From: Bacillota bacterium | GTDB taxonomy: Bacteria; Bacillota; Clostridia; Clostridiales; Clostridiaceae | Reading direction: 5' to 3' | NCBI GenBank assembly: GCA_023445445.1 | Contig: JAEXLD010000041.1 | Span: 62,001-126,000, forward strand | DNA length: 64,000 nucleotides | Shown: one piece after another, positions 1 to 9,529 of the stretch | Layout: each line of letters opens with the position of its first letter | Numbering within the stretch: the stretch's first letter is position 1 | The notes under the pieces: generated by a model | Database searches by the model: none | The model's input: only the letters and a program-made list of their open reading frames with translations | What the model was told of the DNA's origin: nothing | Position numbers and translations under genes: made by a program

Positions 1-3000
1 AAGGGTAGACTAACTCCTGGAAAAATATTATTAGTAGATACCTTAAATAAAAAGATATTAAGCAACGAAGAAGTAAAAGAACAATATTACTTAAAGAAGC
101 CTTACTTAAATTGGATTGATAATAATATTATTCCACTAGAAAAAATAAAAGTTAATTTATTTAATAATAATGACAACTTTAATATAAATCGAGATAAACT
201 ACTGCAGATTTATAACTACACATACGAAGATTTAAAAAACACTATTTTACCAATGTGTGAAAAAGGTGAGGAGCCATTAAGCTCTATGGGAGTAGATACT
301 CCTTTAGCAGTATTATCAAAAGAACCTCAACCCTTATTTAATTATTTTAAGCAGTTATTTGCTCAAGTAACAAACCCACCTATAGATGCAATTAGAGAGG
401 AAATTATAACATCTACAACTATATATCTTGGTTCATCAGAAAATCTTCTAGGTGAATTAGAAGATAATAAGCCTAAAATTAAACTATCAACGCCAATTTT
501 AACAAATGAAGATTTAAATAAAATAAGAAAGTTTGATAATCCTAATTTTAGAGTAAAGACTATTAATGCATCCTATGGTAAAAAAGATGACGAGTATGAT
601 TTAGACTTAGCATTAGATTTATTATGTGAGGAAGCAGAAAAATCAATTTTAGAAGGATATAATATTATAATTTTAAGTGATAAGAATGTTAATGATAAAA
701 TAATTCCTATACCTTCTTTGTTAGCATTATCTGCTGTACATCATTACTTAATTAAAAAAGGTCTTAGAAGCAAAGTTGATTTAATTGTTGAAAGTGGTGA
801 ACCAAGAGAAGTTCATCATTTCGCTACTCTCATTGGATTTGGAGCTTCAGCTATAAATCCTTATCTAGTATATGAATCAGTTATTAAGCTACAAGAAGAT
901 AAACTTTTAATTGAAGATTATAATGTTGCTGTAAAAAAATATAATAAAGCTATATTAAAGGGTTTAATTAAAATAATGTCTAAGATGGGAATATCAACTA
1001 TCCAATCGTATAAGGGTGCTCAAATTTTTGAAGCAGTTGGAATAAATGAACATGTAATTAATAAATACTTTACTAATACAGTAAGTAGAATAGAGGGAAT
1101 ATCATTAAAGGAAATACAAGATGAGGTTCTTAGAAAGCATAGAAATGCCTATAAAAAGAGTAATTCTAATTTTAAATTTACCTTTAATTCAAGTGGAAGA
1201 GATAAATTTAGAGCTGATCAAGAAGAACATTTATATAATCCATTAACTATATATAAGCTACAACAAGCAACAAGGAACGGAGATTATAGTACTTTTAAAG
1301 AGTATTCTAAGTTAATAGATAATGAAGATTCATTTATTACATTAAGAAGTCTATTAGATTTTAAATATTTAAGCGATCCTATTCCAATAGATGAAGTAGA
1401 AAGTATTGAATCAATAGTAAAAAGATTTAAAACAGGTGCTATGTCTTACGGTTCTATTTCTAAGGAGGCTCATGAGGCTTTAGCTATTGCTATGAACAGA
1501 ATAGGTGGAAAATCTAATACTGGTGAAGGAGGCGAAGATAGAGATAGATTTTTACTTGATGAAAATGGAGATTCAAGAAGATCTGCTATAAAACAAATAG
1601 CTTCTGGAAGATTTGGAGTAACCTCTGAATATTTAGTTAATGCTAGCGAAATACAGATAAAAATGGCTCAGGGAGCTAAACCTGGTGAAGGTGGACAACT
1701 TCCTGCTAAAAAAGTATATCCATGGATAGCAAAAACTAGAGGTGCTACCACAGCAGTAGGATTAATATCACCACCACCACATCATGATATATATTCAATA
1801 GAAGATTTAGCTCAATTAATATATGATTTAAAGCAATCAAACGATGAGGCAGATATCTCTGTAAAGCTAGTTGCTGAAGCTGGTGTTGGTACAGTAGCAA
1901 CAGGAGTTGCTAAGGCTGGTGCAAATGTAATTTTAATATCTGGTCATGATGGTGGAACAGGTGCTTCACCTAAAACTTCAATACAAAATGCTGGGTTACC
2001 ATGGGAACTTGGAATTGCAGAAGCTCACCAAACACTTATATTAAATAATTTAAGAGATAGAGTGAGATTAGAAGTAGATGGTAAATTAATGACTGGTAGA
2101 GATGTAGCAATTGCTGCTTTACTAGGCGCAGAAGAATTTGGATTTGCAACTGCACCTTTAGTATCTTTAGGTTGTGTTATGATGAGAGTATGTAATTTAG
2201 ATACATGTCCTGTAGGAATAGCTACACAAAATAAAGAGCTTAGGAAGAGGTTTAAAGGTAAGCCAGAATATGTAATAAACTTTATGTATTTTATAGCTGA
2301 AGAACTAAGAGAATATATGTCTAAGCTTGGATTTAGAACTATCGATGAAATGGTTGGAAGATTCGATAGACTTAAAGAAAAGGAAAGCAAAAAAGGATTC
2401 AAAAGAAGCAAAGTTAATTTATCTTCATTATTAATAAAAGATGAGAGATTCTTTACTTCACAAAATAAATTTAATAAAAATTATAAAGAAGTTAAGGCTA
2501 GAACCTTAGATAGAAGCTTACTTATTCCTATTATTGAAAAAAGCTTTGATGGTAACAATCCAATAAATATAAATATAGATATAAACAATACTGATAGAAC
2601 TTTAGGTACTTTACTAGGTTGTAATATTACTAGAAAATATGGCTATAATACATTAAAAGATGATTCTATATTCTTAAATTGCACAGGCTCAGGTGGCCAA
2701 AGTATAGGCGCATTTATGCCTAAGGGAATAACAATAAAAGTGAATGGTGATTGTAATGATTATTTAGGCAAAGGACTGTCTGGTGGAAAAATTATAGTTA
2801 AAAATCCAGAGGATTGTAATATAAATCCAGAGGAAAATATTATTATAGGAAATGTTGCATTATATGGAGCAACCTCAGGAAAGATATTTATCAATGGAGT
2901 TGCAGGAGAAAGATTTGCAGTAAGAAACTCTGGTGCTACAGCTGTAGTTGAAGGAGTTGGAGATCACGGTTTAGAATACATGACTGGTGGAACAGTGGTA

Positions 3001-3357
3001 TTGCTAGGAAAATGCGGTCTAAATTTTGCAGCAGGCATGAGTGGTGGCATAGCTTATGTATATGACATTGATGATTCCTTTAATGGCAAACTAAATAAAG
3101 AGTTAGTAAATATAGAAGCTATAGAAATTGATGATGAAGCAACTATTAAATCTCTAATAAAAGAACATGTTGAATTAACAGGTTCTAACCGTGGTACAGA
3201 AATATTAAAGAATTGGAATGGAGAAATAAAGAATTTCAAAAAAATAGTTCCTAATGATTATAAAAAAATAATTACATTAATAGATAAGAAAAAAGCTGAA
3301 GGCTTAAATCATGAAGAAGCACTTCTAGCTGCTTTTTATGAAAGGAGTGCTATGTAA
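1..3357 (+). CDS. gltB: Glutamate synthase large subunit (5' end outside window)
   Basis: Large subunit of glutamate synthase, which makes glutamate from glutamine and 2-oxoglutarate. The frame is open from base 1, so the amidotransferase domain and true start lie upstream; the ATG at 253 is internal. The visible 1118 codons cover the central domain (DTPLAVLS near 290), the FMN-binding synthase domain (GAMSYGSISKEAHEALA near 1435, GHDGGTGASP near 1945), the 3Fe-4S cysteines at codons 2173, 2191 and 2206 (CVMMRVCNLDTCPVG), and the C-terminal glycine-rich beta-helix domain (about 2560-3240). The stop overlaps the gltD start as TAATG, so the two are translationally coupled. Confidence 0.97.
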   Translation, partial: KGRLTPGKILLVDTLNKKILSNEEVKEQYYLKKPYLNWIDNNIIPLEKIKVNLFNNNDNFNINRDKLLQIYNYTYEDLKNTILPMCEKGEEPLSSMGVDTPLAVLSKEPQPLFNYFKQLFAQVTNPPIDAIREEIITSTTIYLGSSENLLGELEDNKPKIKLSTPILTNEDLNKIRKFDNPNFRVKTINASYGKKDDEYDLDLALDLLCEEAEKSILEGYNIIILSDKNVNDKIIPIPSLLALSAVHHYLIKKGLRSKVDLIVESGEPREVHHFATLIGFGASAINPYLVYESVIKLQEDKLLIEDYNVAVKKYNKAILKGLIKIMSKMGISTIQSYKGAQIFEAVGINEHVINKYFTNTVSRIEGISLKEIQDEVLRKHRNAYKKSNSNFKFTFNSSGRDKFRADQEEHLYNPLTIYKLQQATRNGDYSTFKEYSKLIDNEDSFITLRSLLDFKYLSDPIPIDEVESIESIVKRFKTGAMSYGSISKEAHEALAIAMNRIGGKSNTGEGGEDRDRFLLDENGDSRRSAIKQIASGRFGVTSEYLVNASEIQIKMAQGAKPGEGGQLPAKKVYPWIAKTRGATTAVGLISPPPHHDIYSIEDLAQLIYDLKQSNDEADISVKLVAEAGVGTVATGVAKAGANVILISGHDGGTGASPKTSIQNAGLPWELGIAEAHQTLILNNLRDRVRLEVDGKLMTGRDVAIAALLGAEEFGFATAPLVSLGCVMMRVCNLDTCPVGIATQNKELRKRFKGKPEYVINFMYFIAEELREYMSKLGFRTIDEMVGRFDRLKEKESKKGFKRSKVNLSSLLIKDERFFTSQNKFNKNYKEVKARTLDRSLLIPIIEKSFDGNNPININIDINNTDRTLGTLLGCNITRKYGYNTLKDDSIFLNCTGSGGQSIGAFMPKGITIKVNGDCNDYLGKGLSGGKIIVKNPEDCNINPEENIIIGNVALYGATSGKIFINGVAGERFAVRNSGATAVVEGVGDHGLEYMTGGTVVLLGKCGLNFAAGMSGGIAYVYDIDDSFNGKLNKELVNIEAIEIDDEATIKSLIKEHVELTGSNRGTEILKNWNGEIKNFKKIVPNDYKKIITLIDKKKAEGLNHEEALLAAFYERSAM

Positions 3358-4829
3358 TGGGAAAACCAACTGGATTTTTAGAATTTGAAAGAAAAGTAGG
3401 AGAAAATGATTCTGTAGAAAAAAGAATAACTCATTACAATGAATTTCATAACTTGCTTTCTAAAGAAGAGCAGGTAAAACAAGGTGCTAGATGCATGGAT
3501 TGTGGAATTCCATTTTGTCAATCAGGGTTATTAATAAAGGGAATGGCATCAGGATGTCCTTTGAATAATTTAATACCTGAATTTAATGATTTAGTATATA
3601 AGGATAATATGAATATAGCATTAGATAGACTATTAAAAACTAATCCATTTCCTGAATTTACTGGAAGAGTTTGTCCAGCCCCTTGTGAATCTGCTTGTAC
3701 AGTATCTATAAATGGTCCTGCAGTTAGTATTAAGGAAAATGAGAGATATATAATTGATACTGCATTTAAAGAAGGGCTTATTAAAATAGAAACTCCTAAA
3801 TATAGAAATAATAAAAAAGTAGCAGTAATAGGTTCAGGCCCAGCTGGTTTATCCTGTGCGTACTATCTAAATAGATTTGGTTATAATGTTGATGTCTTTG
3901 AAAGAGAGGATAGGCTTGGAGGATTACTAATGTATGGTATTCCTAATATGAAACTTGATAAAGAAGTAGTTAATAGAAGAATAAAGTTGTTAGAAGGTGA
4001 AGGCGTTAAATTCTTTACTAAATCTGATATATGTATAGATGAGACTTTAAGAAATAAAGTTCTAGAAGAGTATGATTCTATAGTATTAGCTACAGGAGCT
4101 ACTAAACCAAGAGATTTAAATGTTCCTGGAAGAAATCTAAAGGGAATACACTTTGCAGTTGATTATTTAAAGGAAAATACAAGAAGTTTGCTTAATAATG
4201 AATTAAGTTCAAACCATATAACTAGCAAGGATAAAAATGTTCTAATTATCGGTGGTGGAGATACTGGTACAGACTGTGTTGCAACTTCAATAAGACAAGG
4301 TTGTAAATCTGTTACACAATTAGAGATAACAGATGCATTGCCAAAGGAAAGATTAGCTAATAACCCTTGGCCAGAATGGAATAGAACTTTAAAGGTAGAT
4401 TATGGACAAGAAGAATCCGTTGAAGTTTTTGGACAAGATCCAAGAAAGTATTGTACTAGTGTAAAAGAATTTATATCAGATGAAGCTGGAAATGTAAAAG
4501 CAGCTAAAACTATAAAAGTATATTGGTATCAGGATGAAAATGGAAGATTAACCTTTAAAGAAGTAGAAGGTAGTGAAGAAACTATTGATGTAGATATAGT
4601 TATGCTTGCAATGGGGTTTTTAGGTACTGAAGAATATATAAGCAATAGCTTTGATGTTAAACTTGATAATAGAGGAAATATTGATGCCCAGTATAAATTA
4701 TTTAAAACTAGCAGAGAAAAAATATTTACTTGTGGTGATGCACGTAGAGGGCAATCTCTTGTGGTTTGGGCAATAAGAGAAGGATTAGAAGCTGCAAAAA
4801 GCATAAATGAATATTTATCAGGAAAATAA
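3357..4829 (+). CDS. gltD: Glutamate synthase small subunit
   Basis: Beta subunit (490 aa) that oxidises NAD(P)H on FAD and passes electrons through Fe-S clusters to GltB. The N-terminus has the cluster-binding cysteines (RCMDCGIPFC, GCPLNN, VCPAPCESAC). An FAD-binding GSGPAGLSCAYYL motif follows near residue 158, then a second dinucleotide motif GGGDTGTDC near residue 300, and the C-terminal GD near residue 460 (FTCGDARRGQS). The ATG overlaps the gltB stop by one base, with AAAGGAG as ribosome site about 3345. Full length for the family. No clear hairpin terminator follows. Confidence 0.97.
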   Translation: MGKPTGFLEFERKVGENDSVEKRITHYNEFHNLLSKEEQVKQGARCMDCGIPFCQSGLLIKGMASGCPLNNLIPEFNDLVYKDNMNIALDRLLKTNPFPEFTGRVCPAPCESACTVSINGPAVSIKENERYIIDTAFKEGLIKIETPKYRNNKKVAVIGSGPAGLSCAYYLNRFGYNVDVFEREDRLGGLLMYGIPNMKLDKEVVNRRIKLLEGEGVKFFTKSDICIDETLRNKVLEEYDSIVLATGATKPRDLNVPGRNLKGIHFAVDYLKENTRSLLNNELSSNHITSKDKNVLIIGGGDTGTDCVATSIRQGCKSVTQLEITDALPKERLANNPWPEWNRTLKVDYGQEESVEVFGQDPRKYCTSVKEFISDEAGNVKAAKTIKVYWYQDENGRLTFKEVEGSEETIDVDIVMLAMGFLGTEEYISNSFDVKLDNRGNIDAQYKLFKTSREKIFTCGDARRGQSLVVWAIREGLEAAKSINEYLSGK

Positions 4830-4911
4830 AAATTATAGAAAATATTACTTCCTTTAATTATTAGATAATTCCATATAATAATAATGTGAATATCTAAAGG
4901 AGGGACAAAAG

Positions 4912-5340
4912 ATGATAAGATATTTAGCTTTACTTTCTATAACATCAACTATCATAATATCATCTAATTTTAGCAGTATAAAATCGGATGATGTCAGGTA
5001 TAAAGGAAATGCGTTAAGGGTATTTAGTGAATATAGAATAAATATAAGTAAAGAAGATAAATTTGATGACTTTTGGACTCCTAAGAATGAAGGATACCTT
5101 AATGAAACTCAAAAAGCAAAAATAAACACTTTAAGACAAAAAGTTAATAATGGTGAAAATTTAACTATTACAGAGTGTAGTGAGCTAAAAACAATTAAGG
5201 CTGATGTAATTAAACAAAAGCTTGGTGAAGAAAAGTTTAAAGAACTTGAAAAGCTAATTAATAAAAGAGAAGGAACTTTAGATTTAACTTTACCTGAAAG
5301 ACAAAGGCTTTATCAACTAAATAAAGAAGCCAAAGAATAA
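4912..5340 (+). CDS. Small exported protein, unknown function
   Basis: 142-aa protein of a family I do not recognise. The ATG follows a strong AAAGGAGGGA site (4896-4905). Residues 1-18 are hydrophobic after a single Arg, consistent with a signal peptide or N-terminal anchor; there is no lipobox cysteine. The rest is charged and predicted helical (KAKINTLRQKVNNGE, LGEEKFKELEKLINKREG), with no catalytic motif. It stands alone between gltD and pyrE, has a TATAAT-like -10 at 4874-4879, and is closed by a terminator at 5367, so it is probably its own transcription unit. Confidence 0.75.
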   Translation: MIRYLALLSITSTIIISSNFSSIKSDDVRYKGNALRVFSEYRINISKEDKFDDFWTPKNEGYLNETQKAKINTLRQKVNNGENLTITECSELKTIKADVIKQKLGEEKFKELEKLINKREGTLDLTLPERQRLYQLNKEAKE

Positions 5341-5366
5341 ATAAATTTAAAGATATTCATAATTTA

Positions 5367-5398
5367 TTAGGAACTGTTTAATGCAGTTCCTAATTTTT
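5367..5398 (+). terminator. Terminator after the small exported protein
   Basis: Stem TTAGGAACTG (5367-5376) pairs with CAGTTCCTAA (5384-5393) over loop TTTAATG, followed by TTTTTAT. Confidence 0.9.
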
Positions 5399-5518
5399 AT
5401 GTATAGAAGTTATATCTATGAAAATATTAGCAATTTGCAAGAAATAATGATAAAATTATAAAGACGTATATTTACTATATTTATACGGTTAATATTTGTA
5501 TCGAAAGGAAGATTTGTT

Positions 5519-6202
5519 GTGGATAGATATAAAGAAGAATTTATCGAATTTATGGTTAACAGTAATGTATTAAGATTTGGAGATTTTACTACCAAAAGTG
5601 GAAGAAAGACTCCTTTCTTTATAAACACAGGAAATTATACTACAGGAGCACAATTAAAGAAATTAGGAGAATTCTATGCTAAAGCAATAAATAAACATTT
5701 TGGGACTGATTTTGATGTTTTATTTGGGCCTGCTTATAAAGGAATTCCTTTAACAGTAACAACTGCTATTTCTTTAAATGAATTGTATGATATAAATGTT
5801 GAATATTGTTCTAATAGAAAAGAAGTAAAGGATCATGGTGAAGGAGGAATTTTATTAGGAGGCTCTCTTAAGGATAATAAAAGGGTAGTTATTGTTGAAG
5901 ATGTTATGACTGCAGGAACCTCAATATATGAAACTGTGCCAATATTAAAGTCACAAGGGAATGTAGATATAAAGGGGTTAATTATTTCAGTGGATAGAAT
6001 GGAAAAGGGTAAATCAGAAAAGTCTGCTCAAGAAGAAATTAAAGAGAACTTTGGAATTACTACTTATTCAATAGTTACTATGAGGGAAATAGTAGATTAT
6101 TTATATAATAGAGAACTTAATGGTAAAATATATATTGATGATAATATGAAGACTGCTATAGAATCTTATTATGAGAAATATGGAGTTACATATAATAAAT
6201 AA
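5519..6202 (+). CDS. pyrE: Orotate phosphoribosyltransferase
   Basis: Converts orotate and PRPP to OMP in pyrimidine synthesis. 227 aa, with the PRPP-binding loop VVIVEDVMTAGTS near residues 121-133, GPAYKGIPL near 77-85, and the mobile-loop region NRKEVKDHGEGG. The start is GTG at 5519, seven bases after AAAGGAAG (5504-5511); no ATG fits better. The gene is separated from the rest of the pyr genes, which are not in the window. An inverted repeat (CGTATA at 5465-5470 with TATACG at 5482-5487) lies just upstream. No PyrR-type leader is visible. Confidence 0.95.
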   Translation: MDRYKEEFIEFMVNSNVLRFGDFTTKSGRKTPFFINTGNYTTGAQLKKLGEFYAKAINKHFGTDFDVLFGPAYKGIPLTVTTAISLNELYDINVEYCSNRKEVKDHGEGGILLGGSLKDNKRVVIVEDVMTAGTSIYETVPILKSQGNVDIKGLIISVDRMEKGKSEKSAQEEIKENFGITTYSIVTMREIVDYLYNRELNGKIYIDDNMKTAIESYYEKYGVTYNK

Positions 6203-6204
6203 AA

Positions 6205-6230
6205 CTGGGACGCTTAATGCGTCCTTATTT
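6205..6230. terminator. Bidirectional terminator between pyrE and the esterase
   Basis: GGACGC (6208-6213) pairs with GCGTCC (6219-6224) over TTAAT, with A-rich and T-rich flanks on the two sides. It directly abuts the stop codon of the convergent esterase gene. Confidence 0.8.
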
Positions 6231-7202
6231 ATTATTTATATCTAAAAACTTTAGTACTTCAAAGCATAGAGCTGTTAGTTCAAATTTATTGTAACCAGTA
6301 AAGTAATGAGACCCTGATTTTAATGTAAGTAGTTTAGTTTTAATATTATTATCTTTCAATTTATTATATAAAATCCTTGCGTTTTCATAAGGGACTATTT
6401 TATCCTCTTCACTATGTATAATTAAGGTTTTAGGGGTATGAGTACTTATATAGTTAATAGGAGTATATTTACCTAAAGTCTCCAATGAATCTACTATACT
6501 TTCAATATTCTCTTTATATTCTTCACCTATTGAAGATATATCTAATGTGCTTAACTCTGTTGGTCCAAAGATGTCTATAAGGTATTTAACTTTTGAAGAG
6601 TAGTTTTTCAACTCTTCATCTCCTTGAAATTTATCTTCTCCAGAATATGATGCCATTAATGCAAGATGAGCCCCAGATGATATACCCATAATGCCAATAT
6701 TATCTGTATCAAAGTTATACTTTTCTTTATTTTTATAAATCCATCTAATTGAATCTTTAACATCTATTATAGGATTTTCTAAAGGTATATTTTTCTTTAA
6801 TAATTCATAAGAAACACTTATAATTGTATATCCTCTTTTATTAAAAGCATTTAATAATGGATCTAGACCTTTAGGGATTCCATTATCACCATAAACCCAA
6901 CTTCCTCCATGAACGTATAAAATCACAGGTGAAGGTTTATCATCTATATCTGATTTATATACATCTAAGAAAACATTCTTTGATATACTTTCTTTATATT
7001 TTATATTCTTAATATCCATAGTTGTAGTGGTATAGTAATCTGTTAAATTACCTAATGTTGCAACGGATTCATTTGAACTTCTTAGTTCTTCATATATACT
7101 GTACACAATCATAAGTGAGTTTCTAAAGTAAATACCTATACAAAAAGTAGTTATTAATATTGAAATAAAAAAAACTCTGATTATTTTAAATACCTTCTTC
7201 AA
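6225..7202 (-). CDS. Membrane-anchored alpha/beta-hydrolase (esterase)
   Basis: 325-aa serine hydrolase of the acetyl-esterase type. An N-terminal hydrophobic segment (about residues 9-27) likely anchors it outside the membrane. Visible motifs are the oxyanion HGGSW, the nucleophile elbow GISSG, an Asp in EEDKIVP and a His in SGSHYF, giving a complete catalytic triad. The start is TTG at 7202 after AAGGTG. The substrate cannot be told. It reads against its neighbours, convergent with pyrE and divergent from the helicase-like gene. Confidence 0.85.
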   Translation of the reverse strand: MKKVFKIIRVFFISILITTFCIGIYFRNSLMIVYSIYEELRSSNESVATLGNLTDYYTTTTMDIKNIKYKESISKNVFLDVYKSDIDDKPSPVILYVHGGSWVYGDNGIPKGLDPLLNAFNKRGYTIISVSYELLKKNIPLENPIIDVKDSIRWIYKNKEKYNFDTDNIGIMGISSGAHLALMASYSGEDKFQGDEELKNYSSKVKYLIDIFGPTELSTLDISSIGEEYKENIESIVDSLETLGKYTPINYISTHTPKTLIIHSEEDKIVPYENARILYNKLKDNNIKTKLLTLKSGSHYFTGYNKFELTALCFEVLKFLDINNK

Positions 7203-7327
7203 AAAATCACCTTCTTATAATTAATACTTATATTATTGACATAAATAAAAAATATAAATGAAACTAATTATAATTATTTTTGAATATGAATATATTGTAT
7301 TAATGTTTAAATAAGGAGGAGGTCGCT

Positions 7328-9310
7328 ATAAGTAATTATTTCACCCTTAACAGTAATGAAACTTTATTAAGTTTAAATTATATAGCTAATGATATTATAA
7401 GTAAAAATGATAAAAACCTACTTCACTATAAAATTAATGAAGAGGAATTATTAGAAGTTATAGGAGAAATAGTATCCTATTATCTATTTAAAAATGAACA
7501 AGTACTAATCCTTACTGATACTTATACAGAATTTATTCTTGCCTGTGATATCTTTAAAAATCTAGATAAAAGGTTAATAAATTTAGATGATAGCTATAAC
7601 CTTAAGGATTCAATAAAGTATTTATTATTAAATTTACAAGGACAAACTGGTAAAACAATAATAAGTAAGATTGAATTACTTTATAGGAGCATTAATAAGA
7701 AATATGACATATTAAAAGAAATAAGTAATTTTTTTAATAATTCTAATAATGACATTCCTTTAATAAATAAATATATTTTAACTAAAAGAAAGTTAAATAG
7801 TAATAATAGTTATAATAAATATTATAGGACATTTAGAATAAAGAAACCCTTTCAAAATTATACTTATAATGAATTAAATGAAATATGTAACAAAATCTTA
7901 TTATCTGACTTAAGCAACCACTATATACAATATAGAAGATTTATAGATAATGATATATTTCAATACTTTAAAATACCTTTAGACTATAATTTAATAAATA
8001 CCTCTATAAATTCACTAAAAAATTTAATAGATAGTAAAGATACTAATTATAATTTTAATTTATCACCATACACAGATGATTTCATTAATGAGTTTATATC
8101 TAATAAAATAACTAATGAAGATAATATATCATCATTAGCTAATATAGTTAATCTAAAATATAATTATAAACTATTAAGTAAGCCTTTTAATAAAAGATGG
8201 TTTAATATCTTTAAAAGATTTAATAAGACAAAAGAAAAGGAAAATTTAAAGCTATTTACTAAAATTAAAGATGAGATCTATAAGGAATATTCAAATAATT
8301 ATAATGAAATAAGAAAATTAAAAGAGAAATTATCTTTTTTGAAATTAATTATAAAAGAAGAAAAATTTAATGAAGCTATAATAAGTATAATAAAAAATAG
8401 AGATGCTTACGAAAATCTTATATTCTATAGTAAAATTCTTAATGTAGCATATCAAAATAGAGAAGCTTTAAATATCATTAATAATATATCATGTATAGAA
8501 GAAAATACTTTAAAGTATTGTTATGAAGATTTAGAAGAAAAAAAATATATGAAGGAATTAATATCTCTTCTACCAATCCTTAAGTGTTATTTAGATATAG
8601 AAGAAGAGGAGTTTAAAAATGTAAATTTGATTAATCTATATAAGGAATATGATAGCATTATAAAGGATATCTATGAAGACAATTCTAAAAAGAATAATAT
8701 AATATCAAAAGCAATAAATAAAATATGGGATAATAAATTAAGAGATGCTTCTTCTATATTAAAAGATAATATAGATATTATAAGTGATGAAGCTTTAATA
8801 AGATTTTTTCCTTGTGTAATTTCTAGTTATTTAAACAGTAAAATTGAAGAATTTAAAAATGATAATCTAAAGTTTGATAAAATCATAGTAATTTCCAAAG
8901 AAAGAAATAAGTTTATTGATTTAGAACAATTAAACAACTTATCTAAGAATATAATATATATAGATATAGACAATACATTAAAAGAAATTAATTTAAATAA
9001 AGAAAATAATTTCTTAAATAAGGAAGATAATGAGATATTGTCAGAAATAAAATACTTTTTATTGAATAATCACATATCTCTAGATATAGCTATTAAAGAT
9101 ACGTATATGGAGATAAAAACTAATAATTATAAGATACTACTTTTACTAAACACTAATTCATTAAAGAAGGATATTTTCCTATATAAATATTATAAGGATA
9201 ACAACATTTATATATATAGATTATGGTATAGAGATTGGTGGATAAACAAATATAAAGAGCTAGATAAAATCAATAATTATATTAAGGAATTGACAATGAG
9301 AAATAAATAA
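7328..9310 (+). CDS. Degenerate SF1 helicase / MTES_1575-nuclease-like protein, apparent ATA start
   Basis: The frame is open for 660 codons, but no ATG, GTG or TTG occurs in frame before the TTG at 8339. An AAGGAGGAGGT site (7313-7323) is ideally placed for ATA at 7328, so either ATA initiates or an ATG mutated. By eye the layout follows COG1112-type SF1 helicases with a C-terminal REase_MTES_1575 domain: NEQVLILTDTYTEFILACDIF near residue 57 resembles the strand after Walker A; FFPCVISSYL then FDKIIVISKE and NIIYIDIDN resemble the region that carries Walker B (DEAS) and GDxxQ; IYIYRLWYRDWW at the end resembles the nuclease tail RIWSTDWW. Walker A, DEAS, GDxxQ and the nuclease ExD/K are all missing, as is the second helicase lobe. 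An isolated GQTGKT (residues 105-110) lacks the first P-loop Gly. Likely non-catalytic; function unknown. Homology is my inference. Confidence 0.6.
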   Translation: MSNYFTLNSNETLLSLNYIANDIISKNDKNLLHYKINEEELLEVIGEIVSYYLFKNEQVLILTDTYTEFILACDIFKNLDKRLINLDDSYNLKDSIKYLLLNLQGQTGKTIISKIELLYRSINKKYDILKEISNFFNNSNNDIPLINKYILTKRKLNSNNSYNKYYRTFRIKKPFQNYTYNELNEICNKILLSDLSNHYIQYRRFIDNDIFQYFKIPLDYNLINTSINSLKNLIDSKDTNYNFNLSPYTDDFINEFISNKITNEDNISSLANIVNLKYNYKLLSKPFNKRWFNIFKRFNKTKEKENLKLFTKIKDEIYKEYSNNYNEIRKLKEKLSFLKLIIKEEKFNEAIISIIKNRDAYENLIFYSKILNVAYQNREALNIINNISCIEENTLKYCYEDLEEKKYMKELISLLPILKCYLDIEEEEFKNVNLINLYKEYDSIIKDIYEDNSKKNNIISKAINKIWDNKLRDASSILKDNIDIISDEALIRFFPCVISSYLNSKIEEFKNDNLKFDKIIVISKERNKFIDLEQLNNLSKNIIYIDIDNTLKEINLNKENNFLNKEDNEILSEIKYFLLNNHISLDIAIKDTYMEIKTNNYKILLLLNTNSLKKDIFLYKYYKDNNIYIYRLWYRDWWINKYKELDKINNYIKELTMRNK

Positions 9311-9336
9311 AATATACTATTATAGTAAATTAAATA

Positions 9337-9376
9337 AGACAGTTCGGAAGCCTCCTGTCTATAAACAAAACTACGG
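9337..9376 (+). promoter_or_regulatory. preQ1-I riboswitch aptamer
   Basis: P1 is GACAG (9338-9342) with CTGTC (9355-9359). The loop ends in CC (9351-9352), which can pair with GG (9375-9376) to form the H-type pseudoknot, and the A-rich tail ATAAACAAAACTA lies between. This is the layout of the Thermoanaerobacter and Bacillus preQ1-I aptamers. CTACG (9371-9375) can instead pair with CGTAG (9412-9416), which overlaps the 5' arm of the next terminator. Ligand binding would therefore free the terminator and turn queT off. Confidence 0.88.
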
Positions 9377-9413
9377 TTATTAATTGCAATTTATATTAAG
9401 TGTGATTTATTCG

Positions 9414-9448
9414 TAGAGGGTTTATTTATAAGCTCTCTATTTTTATTT
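9414..9448 (+). terminator. Riboswitch-controlled terminator of queT
   Basis: TAGAGGGTTTA (9414-9424) pairs with TAAGCTCTCTA (9429-9439) over a TTTA loop, with two G-T pairs, followed by TTTTTATTT. The 5' arm overlaps the antiterminator partner CGTAG. Confidence 0.85.
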
Positions 9449-9496
9449 CTCTACCTAATATTTGTTTTATTATTGCGTTTTTTAATTCGTTATTTT

Positions 9497-9529
9497 GGGG
9501 CTGTTTAGACGGCTCCTTATTCTTTTTAT
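9497..9529 (+). terminator. Second hairpin with T-rich tail before queT
   Basis: GGGGCTGT (9497-9504) pairs with ACGGCTCC (9509-9516) over TTAG, followed by TTATTCTTTTTA. It sits between the riboswitch terminator and the queT ribosome site and could be a second termination step or a leader structure. Confidence 0.65.

Noticed and set aside
105..255. Start of gltB at the ATG at 253
   Set aside because: The frame is open to base 1 and encodes typical glutamate synthase sequence upstream, so that ATG is internal.
2025..2411. Open frame of 128 codons opposite gltB
   Set aside because: Antisense to highly conserved FMN and Fe-S motifs; low-complexity Leu/Ser composition typical of shadows.
5400..5518. 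PyrR-binding attenuator before pyrE
   Set aside because: No PyrR binding-loop sequence or terminator/antiterminator pair is visible, only a 6-bp inverted repeat.
7622..7660. GQTGKT as a true P-loop of the helicase-like protein
   Set aside because: The first Gly of GxxxxGKT is missing and the motif falls after, not before, the strand that follows Walker A in the family.
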